A stretch of 64,000 bases of DNA from Cyanophora paradoxa (taxonomy: Eukaryota > Glaucocystophyceae > Cyanophorales > Cyanophoraceae), in assembly GCA_004431415.1 (NCBI GenBank), contig QPMI01000599.1, forward strand, positions 62,001-126,000. The letters run 5' to 3'. This document shows, in pieces, positions 25,647 to 35,913 of the stretch. The notes under the pieces were generated by a model that was given only the letters and a program-made list of their open reading frames with translations, made no database searches and was not told the origin of the DNA. How positions within the stretch are numbered: the stretch's first letter is position 1; each line of letters opens with the position of its first letter. The translations under genes were made by a program, and so were the position numbers.

Positions 25647-26704
25647 GGCCATGGCCATTTGCAATTGGCGCCGTAGCCGGCGGCGCGGCGCCACCACGGA
25701 ATCACAAGACTCACGTTCACCGTGGCACCAGTATACTGTGATAGTCTTCAATCCCGACGTTCGCGAACGTCGGACGATCGACCAAGCCGCCGAAACTTCT
25801 CGTCGAGGAGCTGGATCTGACTCGACGAGATCTGCCTGGCGTCTGCTAGCCCTTTGTAGTTCTGCGCACCAGGCTGCCGCAGTGCCTTAGCTGCTTCGGG
25901 ACAGCGCGTTTGTGGTGGCGTCATGTACATGTACCCCGGTACGGTCCCGCTGTGCGGGATGCCGCTATCGACCCAGCTGATCATGATCATGAGGTCCAGA
26001 TGTTGCTGCTTACGTGTGCAATCACAACGCGACGTGTGGCAGCTGCGCGCGGCAGTTGCGGCAGTTGCGCGGCAGCTGCAGTTACGCGTACGTTACGCGG
26101 CAGTTGCGCGGCAGTCGCGCGGAAGTCGTACATTGCGCGGCAGTTGTACGCGTGCGGGGCATAGCGCTAGCGCGCTAGCGCTAGCGCTAGTGCGCGCTGT
26201 GCTCCGGATCCGTTGCGCCGCGGCCCGGGGGATCCTGCGCTCCGTGCGCTCCGGCCCGCGGTGTACATGTGCTGCTGGAATTCGAAGCAGCCGCTGCCAT
26301 ATGCATGGCCCAATGACGCGACCCGCCACGGTGCGCCGGCCGCCGGGTCGCCAGCCCTGCATTTGACATATTGACCCGCCCGCCGCGCCCCGCGCCTCGA
26401 CCCGCCTGCCGCGCCCCGCGCCCGCCTGCCCCGGGCGGCCCCCGCGGCGCCACCCGAGCCCCCTCTCGGCAGATCTGAAGCGCTAGCCCCTGGCCCCGCC
26501 CGCGCATCGTGCTGATATCCGATAGATATATAGCGCTACATCATGGCATCGGTGATCTAGAGAGTAACGACGATCTCGTAACAGGCTTATAGGGCGCCTG
26601 GGCCGGGAATCGTGGAGGGTGAAAGCGAGGAAAGGGGGGAAGCGAGCGAGCAAGGCGGGGCTCGCGGAGCTCTGGCCCTAGCCTACGGGCGCGGCTAGGC
26701 GGGG
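25647..26704. other. Intergenic region with short tandem repeats
   Basis: No gene seen. It holds a degenerate GCGGCAGTTGC-type tandem tract at about 26040-26155, a run of overlapping GCTAGC palindromes at about 26163-26196, the palindrome TGATCATGATCATGA at 25978-25992, and a second cluster of CCCGCCTGCCGCGCC repeats at about 26375-26425. Confidence 0.6.
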
Positions 26705-28485
26705 CTACGCGAGCGCGACCGACGGCTCGCCCTGCTGCGGGGCCGAGGACGGGGACGAGGACGAGGCGCAGCCGCAGCCGCCCTTCTTGCCGCACCCCTG
26801 CCGGGGGCGTCAGCGCGGGAGGCGGAGAGAGAGGGAAGGGGGGGAAAAGGGGGGTACGGGACGCGCCTCGCTCGAGGCCGGGGCGTCGGCGGCGTCGGCC
26901 GCCGCCTGCTCGTAGGCGAAGGGCTCGAGGCCCTCCAGGCCCAGAATCTGCGGGGGAGAAACATTCGATCCGGTGCGCTTCCCTCGGGCGGGGTGCCGGG
27001 TACGGGGTCACCCTCCGCATCTCGCGGTCCTGCTCGAAGGACTGGTTCCCTGTGGTGAGGAGCTTGTCGCCGTAGAAGATCGAGTTGGCGCCCGCCATGA
27101 AGCAGAGGGCCTGCTCGAAGGGAAGGCGGGCGCGCCGTCAGCCGCGGCCCCTGCGCGAGCGGAAGCGGGCGCCGGGGGAGTCGAGGGGGCGGGCGCGCCT
27201 GCTCGCCGACGGTGTAGTTGATGCGGCCGGCGGAGAGGCGGATCATGGACTTGGGCATGAGGATGCGCGCCGTCGCGATCATCCGCGCCAGGTCCCACAC
27301 CTGCGGGGGCTCGCTCGCACGCGGGGCGGCGGCCGGGGAGGGGCGGGGGCACGCGCACCGGGACCTCGTCCTTGTCCTCGAGGGGGGTGCCCTCCACGGC
27401 GACCAGCGCGTTGACGGGCACGCTCTCGGGGTGCTGGGGCATCGTCGCGAGGACCTGGGGCGAGGCTCAGCTGGCATGGCGGGGGGGCGGGGCGGGGCGG
27501 CCCGGCGTGGGGCGGGGGGCGGGACCTTGAGGAGGCCGATGCGGTCGTCGGCCTCCTCGCCGAGGCCGAGGATGCCGCCGCAGCAGACGGAGATGCCGGC
27601 GTCGCGCACCGCCTCGAGCGTGCGCAGCCGGTCCTCGTACTTGCGCGTCGTGATGATCTTCCCGTAGTACTCCGGCGACGTGTCCAGGTTGTGGTTGTAC
27701 GCCGTCAGCCCCGCCGCCTTCAGCGCCCGCGCCTGCTCTTCGCTGAGCAGGCCAAGCGTGGCGCACACCTGCGGCGGCGGCGCGAGGCGCGGCGGCGGCG
27801 CGGCCCGTCAGCGGCCGCGACGCGGGGCGCGGGGCGGGGGCCCGCGCGGGCGCCGGCGGGCGGATCCGGACCTCCATGTCCATCGCGCGGATGCCGGAGA
27901 TCATGTCGCAGATCTGCTTGAACTGCCACTTGCCCTTCACCTCGCGCCACGCGGTGCCCATGCAGAATCGCGTGCTCCCCGCCTCCTTGGCCGCCCGCGC
28001 GGCCTCCATCACGCTCTCGACCGCCATGAGCTTCTCCGCCTTCACGTCCGTGTTGTACCGTGCCGCCTGCGGACCTGCGATGATGAAGCGTCGCGTCATC
28101 CACGCAATCCCGATCGCCCAGCGCGGGGGCGGCGCACAGTACGCGCAGTCCTCTTCGCATCCGCCCGTCTTGATAGAAAGAAGCGTACACTGCTGCACCT
28201 TCCGGGGGTCGTGAAACTGCCTGTGGATCGTAGCCGCCCGGAAGACGAGCTCTAGCAGCGGCGCGTGGAAGACTGGGACAAGGGGACGCGGGCGTCACGT
28301 GGGAAGTGCGGCAGGGAGCCGGGGCACGACGCACTCTCTTTGATCTCATCGTGCGTCCAATCGTGCCGAACGAGCGGCTGCGGCGCGGCGGCCGCGGCGG
28401 CAGCCACCCCGTGAACATGCCGGACCGCAGGCCTGGCCCGGACGCACGCCAGGGACCGCACAGCTAGCCTCGCCGCGATGGACAT
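26705..28485 (-). CDS. bioB: Biotin synthase, 9 exons, mitochondrial-type N-terminus
   Basis: Radical-SAM enzyme that inserts sulfur into dethiobiotin, the last step of biotin synthesis. Exons: 28485-28335, 28272-28138, 28074-27872, 27768-27526, 27454-27365, 27300-27199, 27110-27012, 26947-26867, 26797-26705; all phases agree and give 398 aa. The N-terminus ([20 protein letters not shown]) is Arg/Ala-rich without acidic residues, like a mitochondrial presequence; biotin synthase is mitochondrial in plants. Family motifs in order: [14 protein letters not shown], the 4Fe-4S motif [23 protein letters not shown]-type [52 protein letters not shown] (Arg ligand region of the 2Fe-2S cluster), [11 protein letters not shown]. 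The C-terminal tail [11 protein letters not shown] adds a Cys-rich end. Introns 27198-27111 and 26866-26798 have GC donors. Its 5' end overlaps that of the divergent cupredoxin gene. Confidence 0.95.
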
Positions 28486-28526
28486 CGAACAGGTACTCTA
28501 CCCCCCTGCTGCTCAGTCCCCCTTCG
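28486..28526. promoter_or_regulatory. Putative bidirectional promoter core (biotin synthase/cupredoxin)
   Basis: Only 41 bp separate the minus-strand biotin synthase ATG (28485) from the plus-strand ATG used here (28527). An earlier plus-strand ATG at 28478 even overlaps the biotin synthase start. The 5' UTRs must therefore overlap or be extremely short. No TATA box is evident. Confidence 0.45.
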
Positions 28527-29490
28527 ATGGCGTTCGTTGGTCCTCCCGCCGCCCTCGGAGCCGTCCGCCGGCCCGTGCCGCTGCCGCGGAGCCAGTCCGC
28601 AGCTTGTCCCGCCGCCAGGGCGTGTCCGCCGGTGTGCAGCGGCGAGAGCACGCCGTCGCGGGGCGCAGCCCCGCAGCAGCGCATGTTCGAGGCGCTGGCG
28701 AACGCCGTGTTCGAGGCCCGCGGCGCCGTGGGCCGCTCGGGCGCAGCCGCGGCGGTATGCTCGCTTGCGGCGGCGGCCGCCGTCTTCGCCGCGGAGCCGC
28801 CGGCGCACGCGTTCGAAGTCCGCCTGCCCAGTGGCATCCAGCTCGAGATGCCGCGGCCCTTCTTCGCGAAGCTCAAGGACTACGGCGTGCTGGACGCGCC
28901 GATCGAGGAGGTCCAGCTGCAGCTCGGCATGGAGGACGGGTCGCTCCGCTTCGTGCCGGACAGCCTCGAGCTCGTCCAGGGCCACATCTACCGCCTCAAG
29001 ATGAGCAACCCGTCGAAGATGACTCACTACTTCACTCCGGTGAGCGCGCGCGCGCTCGGCGGCACGCGGGAGCTCCTGCCAGCCTCTGAGGCGCCGGCGC
29101 TCTGCCCCGCAGGGCGACTTCGCGAACAAGATCTTCACTGTCTTCGTCTCGGCCGGCGACCCCAGGATCGAGGTCAAGGTGCGGCCCAGACCCCCCTTCC
29201 GAGGCGCCCCGTACCCCACTGCCGGCGCCCCGCCGCCTGTACCCCATTGCCGACGCCCCGCACCGCGTAGGGCCCTGTGCAGGAGGTCGCTCTGAAGGCC
29301 GGCGCCTCGCTGGAGTGGGTACGCCGTCATTTCCGCAGCCTGCCCCCCTCGCCCTCCCCCCCCCTGCTCACCCCGTACCCCCCAGACGCTGATCCCGATG
29401 AAGCCGGGGGAGTACCCCTTCCGCTGCTCGGTCAAGGGCCACACGGAAGCCGGCATGATCGGCAAGATCACTGTGGTCCCCCCCAAGTAG
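28527..29490 (+). CDS. Plastocyanin-like cupredoxin, thylakoid-lumen type N-terminus
   Basis: Small blue-copper electron-transfer protein. Exons 28527-29039, 29113-29178, 29271-29318, 29386-29490; phases agree, 243 aa. Type-1 copper ligands are visible: His in MTHYFT, then Cys, His and Met in FRCSVKGHTEAGM. The Cys-x4-His-x4-Met spacing differs from the Cys-x2-His spacing of classical plastocyanin and resembles cupredoxin_1/halocyanin-like proteins, so it is not a standard PetE. The N-terminal 90 residues have an Arg/Ser/Ala/Pro transit-like part, then the hydrophobic stretch AAAAVCSLAAAAAVFAA ending AHA, like a lumen-targeting signal. A domain of about 60 residues (FEVRLPSGIQLEMP...) precedes the copper fold and is unfamiliar. 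An upstream in-frame-independent ATG at 28478 exists, but its reading frame lacks the motifs. Confidence 0.85.
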
Positions 29491-29871
29491 AGGCCCAGGC
29501 CCAGGGGCACGCCCGCGTTCCTCGTAGCTATCATGATCAGATGTCGTCGTGCTCTGGTGCATCGAAGTCGGACGCAGATGTTGTACACGTTAGCCTTGAG
29601 GCTTCGGGTGCGATGCGCTTGATCATGAGTCGCTTGGCCGGTTCACATAGGTCAAATACGCGCATGCCAAATGCGCGTAAGCGTGATCGTTTGTCCGGAT
29701 CGATCCTGCGCATGCATGCTTGTCTAGATCTGTGCATAATATACCTCACGGGCACTCGACATCATCGATGTATTAACAGATGCTACGCGTGCAAGTCGAT
29801 CGGTGGTCGGCAGCGCCCGCCGCCCGCTATGTACAGTCCGGGCGCCCCGACTCGCGGGGGCCCCGGCCCCG
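29491..29871. other. Convergent intergenic spacer
   Basis: Spacer between the cupredoxin stop and the UBX-protein stop. No ORF with coding character. It contains ATCATGATCAGATG near 29531, TTGATCATGAG near 29620 and ATGCGCAT/GCATGC palindromes, like the other AT-richer spacers here. Confidence 0.6.
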
Positions 29872-32800
29872 TCACTTGAACTGCGTGGAGTTGCCGTTCC
29901 AGTACGCGTTCTGCTTGTCCTTGTCCTCCCTGCCGGCGCGCACTCTCGAAGGGGGAAGAGGGGGGAGGGGTGGAGGGGCGGGCCAAACGCACCCGCCACC
30001 GTCGCCGAGGCGGTGGACGTTCGCGCCGAAGCCGCGCTGCTGCTGCTGCGGGCGCGCCGCCCCGCCGCCGCCGCCCGTGGTCCTGCCCGGCCCGCCGTGC
30101 GAGGGCGCGCCGCCCTGGCCGGGGCCCTGCGCCGGGCCGCCCTGCTGGCCCTCCGCCCCGCCCGCCGCCCGCATCGCCCGCTCCAGGTTCGGGTTCGGCC
30201 CTGCCCCGCCCCGTCTCAGCACGCTTCGCGCCGAAGGGGCCCCCCGGGGACGGTGGGGGCACCGTACTGCCACGGGCCCTGCCCCGGCACGGGCTTGTTG
30301 GGGTCCTCGCCCTGCCCGCCCCCGCTCGAGCTCGCCAGGTCGCTCAGCGTCTTCGTCCTGCCGCTGCCCTCAGGCGGGGGCCGGGGGGTACGGTGCCGTC
30401 GGATCCCGGCTGATCAAGCGGGCGCACCGGGAGCCGAAGGCGGGGCGGGACGAGGAGCCGGAGGCGCCCGACGAGGAGGCGGCGCCCGGGCGGCCGGCGG
30501 AGGACGAGGAGGCGCCCGCCGGCGCCGCCGACGAGGGCGAGGACGACGAGGAGGACCTGCGCGGGCGGGAGGGGTCGGCGGGGGTACACAGAAGGGGCGG
30601 GGGTGAAAGGCGGAAACGGGGGTACGCACCCCCGGAGATACGAGAGGGGGTTCAGGAACGAGAGGGCCTTTCCCGCCGTGGAACTGCGGGGAGGGGGTAC
30701 AGCATAAGCGGCCGCGCTCGGGAAAGCGGTAGCCCCGCGAGGACGGCTGGGGGTGGCGCACAGGACGCTCCCAATGGCGCCGCCGGCGGAGGCGGCGGCG
30801 GCGGAGGCGGCGCCGGTGGCCGAGGAGACCGCGCCGCCGCCGGACCCGAACCCGGAATCCGCCTCGGCGACCTGGAGGGGCAGGTGAACGGTCGCCCGCC
30901 GGCCCGCCGGGGCCTCCGGCGCACCGTGAGAATCAGAGTGCCCGACGGGGCCAGCTGCAGCTCGCGCAGCGTCTTGGACAGGTGCTCGGGCCCGAAGAGC
31001 TGCGGGGGTACGCGCGTCAGGGCGGGGTACAGAGCTTCTAGCCGAGCCGCGGCCTCGCCTGGCGGGGGAAGGTTGTCATGAGCGTGTAGCGGCGCGTCCC
31101 GTCCGTCCGGTGCTGCGGGGGTACGTCGATCCCGGCCTCGGGAGAGCGAGCCTCGGGGAGAGGGGACTGATTCGGGGTACGGCTCACTGAGTCGAGGTAG
31201 GCCTTCGCCGCGCCGAGGGTCGCCGTCGCCTCAAACTCGCCCTGGGGGGGAAACGAGGGCACGTGAGCGGGCGCGGCCGGAGGGGTACAGGGTCCTGCTC
31301 GCCTTCAGAGTCTCGCCGTTGGTCAGGCGGAACACGAGGGCCGCCTTCGTCGCGTTCGCCCTGCGAGCGCGGGTCAGGCGCCAAGCGCCCGGGCCATGTG
31401 GTAGGGGGGGTACGGGATGCGCACGCGGCCGAAGCAGCCGGAGCCCTCGCCGCCGCTGCCGCCGCAGGGGGAGGGGATGCGGCGGCGCCGGCGGGAGCGG
31501 CGACGGGAGCGGCGGCGGGAGCGGCCGGCAGGGGCTGCCCCAGCCGGGCGGCGGCGGCAGCCGCCGCCGGCGATGCGCCGGGCCGAGTGGGGCCGGCGGC
31601 GGCAGCTGAGGGTGCGGAGGGAGCCGGCTGCGGCGCTGCGGCGGTCTGCGCCGCTCTCAGCGGGGGCGGCGGGGCGGGCGGCGGGGCGGCGCTCGCTCGC
31701 CTGCCCCATGGCCTCGGCGCGCTCGGCGGCGCGGCGCCTCTTGTCGTCCTCGAGCAGCTTCCGGAGGCGCTCCTTCTCCTTCGCCGCCTCCATCTTCTCC
31801 CGCTGCCGCTCCTCCAGCGCCCGCCTGCCGCGAGCGCGGGCGGATCGATCGGATCAGGTCGGATCGAGCCGCCGATCGAGTCGGCTCGGCCGCACTTCGT
31901 CTCCGCCTCTTTACGAAGCCGCTCCTGCTCCGCGATCTGCTTTCCGGCCTCACGGCGGGCCGCCTCCCGCTCGCGCTCCGCCTGCCGCGAGGAATTCGAT
32001 CCCGTTCGCGCCGGTTTAAAAACACGCGACCTCGATCGCACCTGGCGCTCGTGCTCCTCGCGTTTGGCGCGGGTGCGCGCGATTGCTTCCTGGAGCCGCG
32101 CCTGCGCACGCTCTGAGCCGGCGGGGAATCGATTAGAGGGGGCGCACACCTGCTTCTCGGCCTCGCTCAGGGCGGAGGACGAGGAGCCGCCGGAGGGAGC
32201 CCCGGCTCCGTGGGCGGCGGGCGCAGGGGCAGCGGCGGGCGGCGGCTGCACGGAACCGCGTCAGTCGCTTGACACTTGACTCCGAGCCGGCGTCGGCGAG
32301 GACGCACGCTAAGGAGCTTCTGCTTGGCGGAGGCGATGCGCTTGGCGAGCTCTGCAGCCGCGATAAACCCGGGGATGATGTCGATGGGGCTCCCGTTGAG
32401 AGAGTTGATGAGGTAGATAGTCGGGACCTTCAGGATCATGTCTGAAGGGCGCGTCAGCGACGCACGCTGCGGGGCCGGGGGTGGCGCGCACAGATAGAGC
32501 AGAATTGCCGCGCGGGCTCCGTCGCCTCTGTAAGGCGAAGCGCGACAGCGTGCTCGAGGATCGCCGCGCCGACCGGAGCGGACGACCAGACTTCGGCGTC
32601 CAGCTTCTGCGACTCTTCATCCGCGCCTGCCGCGCAGCGTCAGGCGTACGTGCAAATCATGGTCGAGCGCTCGTTATGTGTGCTCGTAGCTGGGCTGCAC
32701 TTTGCAAGCGCGCCTTGTACGGTCACAATGAGTACGCGGTTGTCGGCTTTTGCCAGCGTGATGGCCTCAAGCACATTGCCTTCGAAGAACGGAAGCGGGC

Positions 32801-33083
32801 CCGAGGAGCTCGATACGCTCGATGAAGGTGCCGGTGGCGCGTCGGGGCCGTCGGGCTCGAGCGGCGGCATCTCGTCGTCGGTCACAGGCTCCTCCTCGGT
32901 TGGCGGGTCAGGTTTCTTCGCGGCTGATGCTGCAGGCTTCGGGATTTCCACCAAGGGCGGCAGGTCGTCCAGATCCTCGTCGATGCCCCACGCGCTCTCC
33001 GCCGCCGCCTCCGCCGCCGGCTCGCCCGCGTTCCCCGTCGCGGCAACGGCCGCCTCCGCGAGCGCGTCGTCCGTCGGGTCCAT
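29872..33083 (-). CDS. UBX-domain protein, UBXN4 (erasin)-like
   Basis: Multi-exon gene with start ATG at 33083 (MDPTDDALAEAA...) and stop at 29874-29872. After an acidic N-terminus comes a thioredoxin-like/UAS domain: PFFEGNVLEAITLAKADN (33083-32700), KLDAEVWSSAPVGAAILEHA (about 32610-32540) and KVPTIYLINSLNGSPIDIIPG (about 32430-32380), as in UBXN4. A long charged helix follows (EREREAARREAGKQIAEQ, EKMEAAKEKERLRKLLEDDK; 32250-31660). The UBX domain lies at about 31370-30950: ATKAALVFRLTNGETL, EFEATATLGAAKAYLDS, RYTLMTTFPRQ, FGPEHLSKTLRELQLAPSG. A Gly/Gln/Pro-rich C-terminus ends QNAYWNGNSTQFK. UBX domains bind p97/Cdc48, and UBXN4 acts in ER-associated degradation; I see no clear C-terminal TM segment, so membrane anchoring is unproven. 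It is divergent from the small TM gene with 99 bp between starts. Confidence 0.8.
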
Positions 33084-33182
33084 GAGCTGGACTGCGAAGT
33101 GCCTTCGCACGGGTACCCCCCGGACCCGCTTCGCCCCCCGTCCGCAGCCGACGCCGGCGCGAAGCCGACGCCAGCGCGCGCC

Positions 33183-33628
33183 ATGAACGGTGTCTACGAT
33201 GCCGCCTACCTCCTGCTCGTCTTCGTCTTCGGCTGGTCGATTGTGATCGGGTTCATTGTTCTTGGTGCGCTGCGCGCGCGGCCGCCGCTCGCGCGCCGGC
33301 TCAGCTGACCCGAGCCGACCGCGCGCCAGCGTGGTACATTGGTACGTGCTCATCGTTCTCGATGCGCTGTCCGCTGCACGTGGTCCTGACCCGTCCGTCC
33401 GCGACAGCGTGGAAGCTCGTCCTGCAGCACGTTCCCATCGTGCGGGAGCTCCTCGGAATGGGCAAGCTGCCCGAGGAGGGCAAGCGTCCCGAAGAGCCCA
33501 AGCCCGCCTCCCAGGCGCCGGCGGAGCGCATGCGCACAGCCTCTGCGACCAAGCCGGCGGCAACCACTGCGGCTGCGCAGCTTTCGGCGCGCGCGAACGT
33601 CGCGCAACGGGGAAGGAGATCCCTGTGA
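33183..33628 (+). CDS. Small single-pass membrane protein, 100 aa
   Basis: Two exons, 33183-33264 and 33408-33628. The intron starts GTGCGC, ends CGACAG and joins in phase. The N-terminal third is one strong hydrophobic helix (about residues 8-29; YLLLVFVFGWSIVIGFIVL), followed by an amphipathic stretch (AWKLVLQHVPIVRELLG) and a charged Pro/Lys/Glu then Ala/Thr-rich tail. I do not recognise the family; size and layout recall the small integral membrane proteins of animals, but no diagnostic motif is present. An exon in between (33305-33341) would put the rest in a poor Arg-rich frame, so it was left out. Shares its upstream region with the UBX gene. Confidence 0.6.
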
Positions 33629-34227
33629 GGCGCACAGGAGCGCGCGTTCTGCAGCGGCAACGTGCTAGCGCTGGCGCGTTGCTCGGCGACGGATCAGCAC
33701 GTTTTCCCGGCAGCGCGCGGCGAGGAGCGTCCGTCGGCCACGGGAGCGCGTAGCGGACTCTTCAGAGATAAGCTTGCGCTCGATCGGTGTCTCGCAGGCG
33801 GCGCGCGCTGGCGCTGCAGGAGGCGGAGTGCGCGGTGGCCTCTGCCGAGGCCTGTCTCTCATCCACTCGGAGGCTCAGCAGGCGCTCAGCCTCCGCGCTG
33901 GCGCCTCCCAGCTCGGCTTAATCGTGCGATGCTCAGCTACAGCGTGCGAGCGCAGCTTTCTCCTCGTAGCGTAGTTGGCTCTCCCCTCCACATCGATAGC
34001 TATCGTAGTGTGAAGATTGGTGTCGCAGCGCAGCGCTAGCTTGTAGTACGCAGGTGGTTTTTGGCAGGCAGAATGCGCAGGAGATAGATTATACGTCTCT
34101 CATATCATCTTGATAACTTGACCGAGTATCCGCGCACAGATAGAGGGTCCGCGGCCGGGGCCCGGGGGGCATGGCGCCGGCGCCGGCCGGCCGCGCGGGG
34201 CGAGGCGAGGCGGGGCGGCCCGGAGGT
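33629..34227. other. Convergent intergenic spacer
   Basis: Between the small TM gene and the methyltransferase stop. No convincing coding frame; open stretches lack codon character. It becomes AT-richer at 34020-34140, where the 3' ends probably lie. Confidence 0.5.
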
Positions 34228-35823
34228 CTAGGCGCGGCGGCCCATGAGCATGAAGAAGGAGAAGCGGGCGGGGTACTCCGCGTCCAGGTCGTCGCTTCCG
34301 AAGGCCGACGCCAGCGCCGCCTGCCCACGCGTGCGCTCAGCTGGGCGTTGGAGGCTCGAGCCGCAACTGATCATGAGCCGGGGGCTTGCCTGGACGCCCG
34401 GCAGGGGGTCGTCGGCGGGGTCCGGGTGCTGCTGCCGGTACCGGTGCAGCCCCGACCTGCGTGCGCGCGCGCCACCCGAGTTTCAGGGGGCGGGGGCGCG
34501 GGGGGCGCGAAGGGGGGGTACGCCGCCGCACCACGTCCCGAGCATCTGTAGGAGGCGCCGTATCGTGACGGCGGTGGGCCGGTGCACGAGGGCCCTGCGG
34601 AGGGCCCAGGAAGATCACGACACGAGAAGCAAGGGTCGCAGGGGTACGGCGCGCCTGTGCGTGGAGGGGTACAGATCCGCAGGGAGCTCGAAAGACGCGT
34701 AGCGTTCAGTGACGTACTTGCGGCCCTCCTCCCAGTAGGGGCCCATCGTGACGTCATCGAACTGATCAAGCGTCAGGTGGGCAGGGCGCTCGAAGGTATT
34801 AAATTCTTACGTGTTTCAGGACCTTCTGCGCCCTTTCCGCGGTTTGCGGGTCGGGGCCCGTGATCTGTGGGGTACGTGGTTACGAAAGGGACACAAGGGG
34901 TACCGTTCGCTTCAGCTTCGGACCTCTATCAGATCGTAGCTCTGGCGCGGGGGGCCGCTGAGTCAGGCGGCGGGCGCGCGATGAGGGGTTTAAGGGAGCG
35001 TTCCGCGAGGAAGCGGGGCGCACCCACAGGGCGAGCGTTCCGCCGGGCTTGAGCACCCGCGCAGCCTCCTTGTAGAAGCGCGGCCGTTCGAACCTGAGGA
35101 TTGATGCGAAGCTCAAGCTCGATCATGAGCGTGAGGCCTAGGGCATCTGGATCACCGTACCAGTGGACGGCCTGGGCGACGGTCACGACGTCCGCGGAGG
35201 CCTCCGGCAGGCTCGGGAGCTCCTCCGCCCTCGAGACGAGGAACTCGGCGTTCGAGACGCCGGCCTCGGCCGCTGCGGCGCGCGGGGCGCGGCGCCGATC
35301 AAATCCCATCGGCGCATGCGCAGGTGGCGCGGCCGCGGGCGGCGAGCACCCGCCGCCTTCGCCTGTTCGATCTGCGGCACGCTGACATCGAGCCCGATCA
35401 CCCTCGAGAAGTGCCGGGACAGCTCGAGCGTAGCCTGGGGAGCGGGGATGTCGTCAGCCAGAGATCTATAGCTAGATGCGGCGAGCTCGAGATGTGGGGC
35501 GACGCGCCTGGCCGGTGCCGCAAGCAACGTCGACCACCAAGGATCCCGGCTTCACTTCTGCGGGGCGGGCGCGGGGCGCCGATCAGGCGGGGGGCGCGTT
35601 CGCGCACGCGAAGGATCGCCCTGGCATTGTTTGGCTCGCTTCGAGGCGCACCTCCGCGCTTGAGGCCGGCGAACGCGAGCAGCTCGTCGTACAGCGCTGG
35701 AGGGTAGTCTGTGTGCTCGCGGTCGGCGCTCGCACGGAGCGATATCAAGGGCGCCTACTCCGCACCTGGACGAAAGCGCCGGTAGTCGCCCGCATTGTAC
35801 GCGCCATGCGCGAACGCCGACAT
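34228..35823 (-). CDS. Class I SAM-dependent methyltransferase (Methyltransf_11-like)
   Basis: Multi-exon. Start ATG 35823: exon 1 encodes MSAFAHGAYNAGDYRRFRP and joins in phase to DYPPALYDELLAFAGLK, giving the N-terminal layout F-x-Y-R-P-x-Y-P typical of this group. Motif I (SAM binding) is LVVDVACGTGQ at about 35570-35525; the acidic post-I region is SRVIGLDVSVPQIEQAKA at about 35430-35370. The next motifs are AEELPSLPEASADVVTVAQAVHW and FERPRFYKEAARVLKPGGTLAL (35240-35030). The C-terminal exon ends SFFMLMGRRA, stop 34230-34228. The intron after motif I starts GCGCGT (GC donor). The methyl acceptor cannot be inferred: relatives act on small molecules. It is divergent from dynamin with 90 bp between start codons. 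Confidence 0.85.
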
Positions 35824-35913
35824 CGGCGCTCACCGGCGCCAGGCTGGTTTTTGTGTTGGCGCCGGGGTACAGCAGCGAAGCGGCGGAAGTCGAGGGCCGC
35901 GCGCTTCTACGCG
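35824..35913. promoter_or_regulatory. Putative bidirectional promoter (methyltransferase/dynamin)
   Basis: 90 bp between two divergent start codons (35823 minus, 35914 plus). GC-rich, no TATA box. Both start codons are supported by conserved N-terminal motifs, so the short spacing is reliable. Confidence 0.45.

Noticed and set aside
28478-29089. Plus-strand ORF starting at 28478 as the cupredoxin start
   Set aside because: It is in a different frame from the copper-ligand exon and Arg-rich; the frame from 28527 contains the targeting signal and the His ligand.
33265-33753. Longer alternative ORF downstream of the small TM gene (frame from 33256)
   Set aside because: Composition is Arg/Gly/Ala-random, whereas the direct splice from 33264 to 33408 gives a coherent amphipathic and charged sequence.
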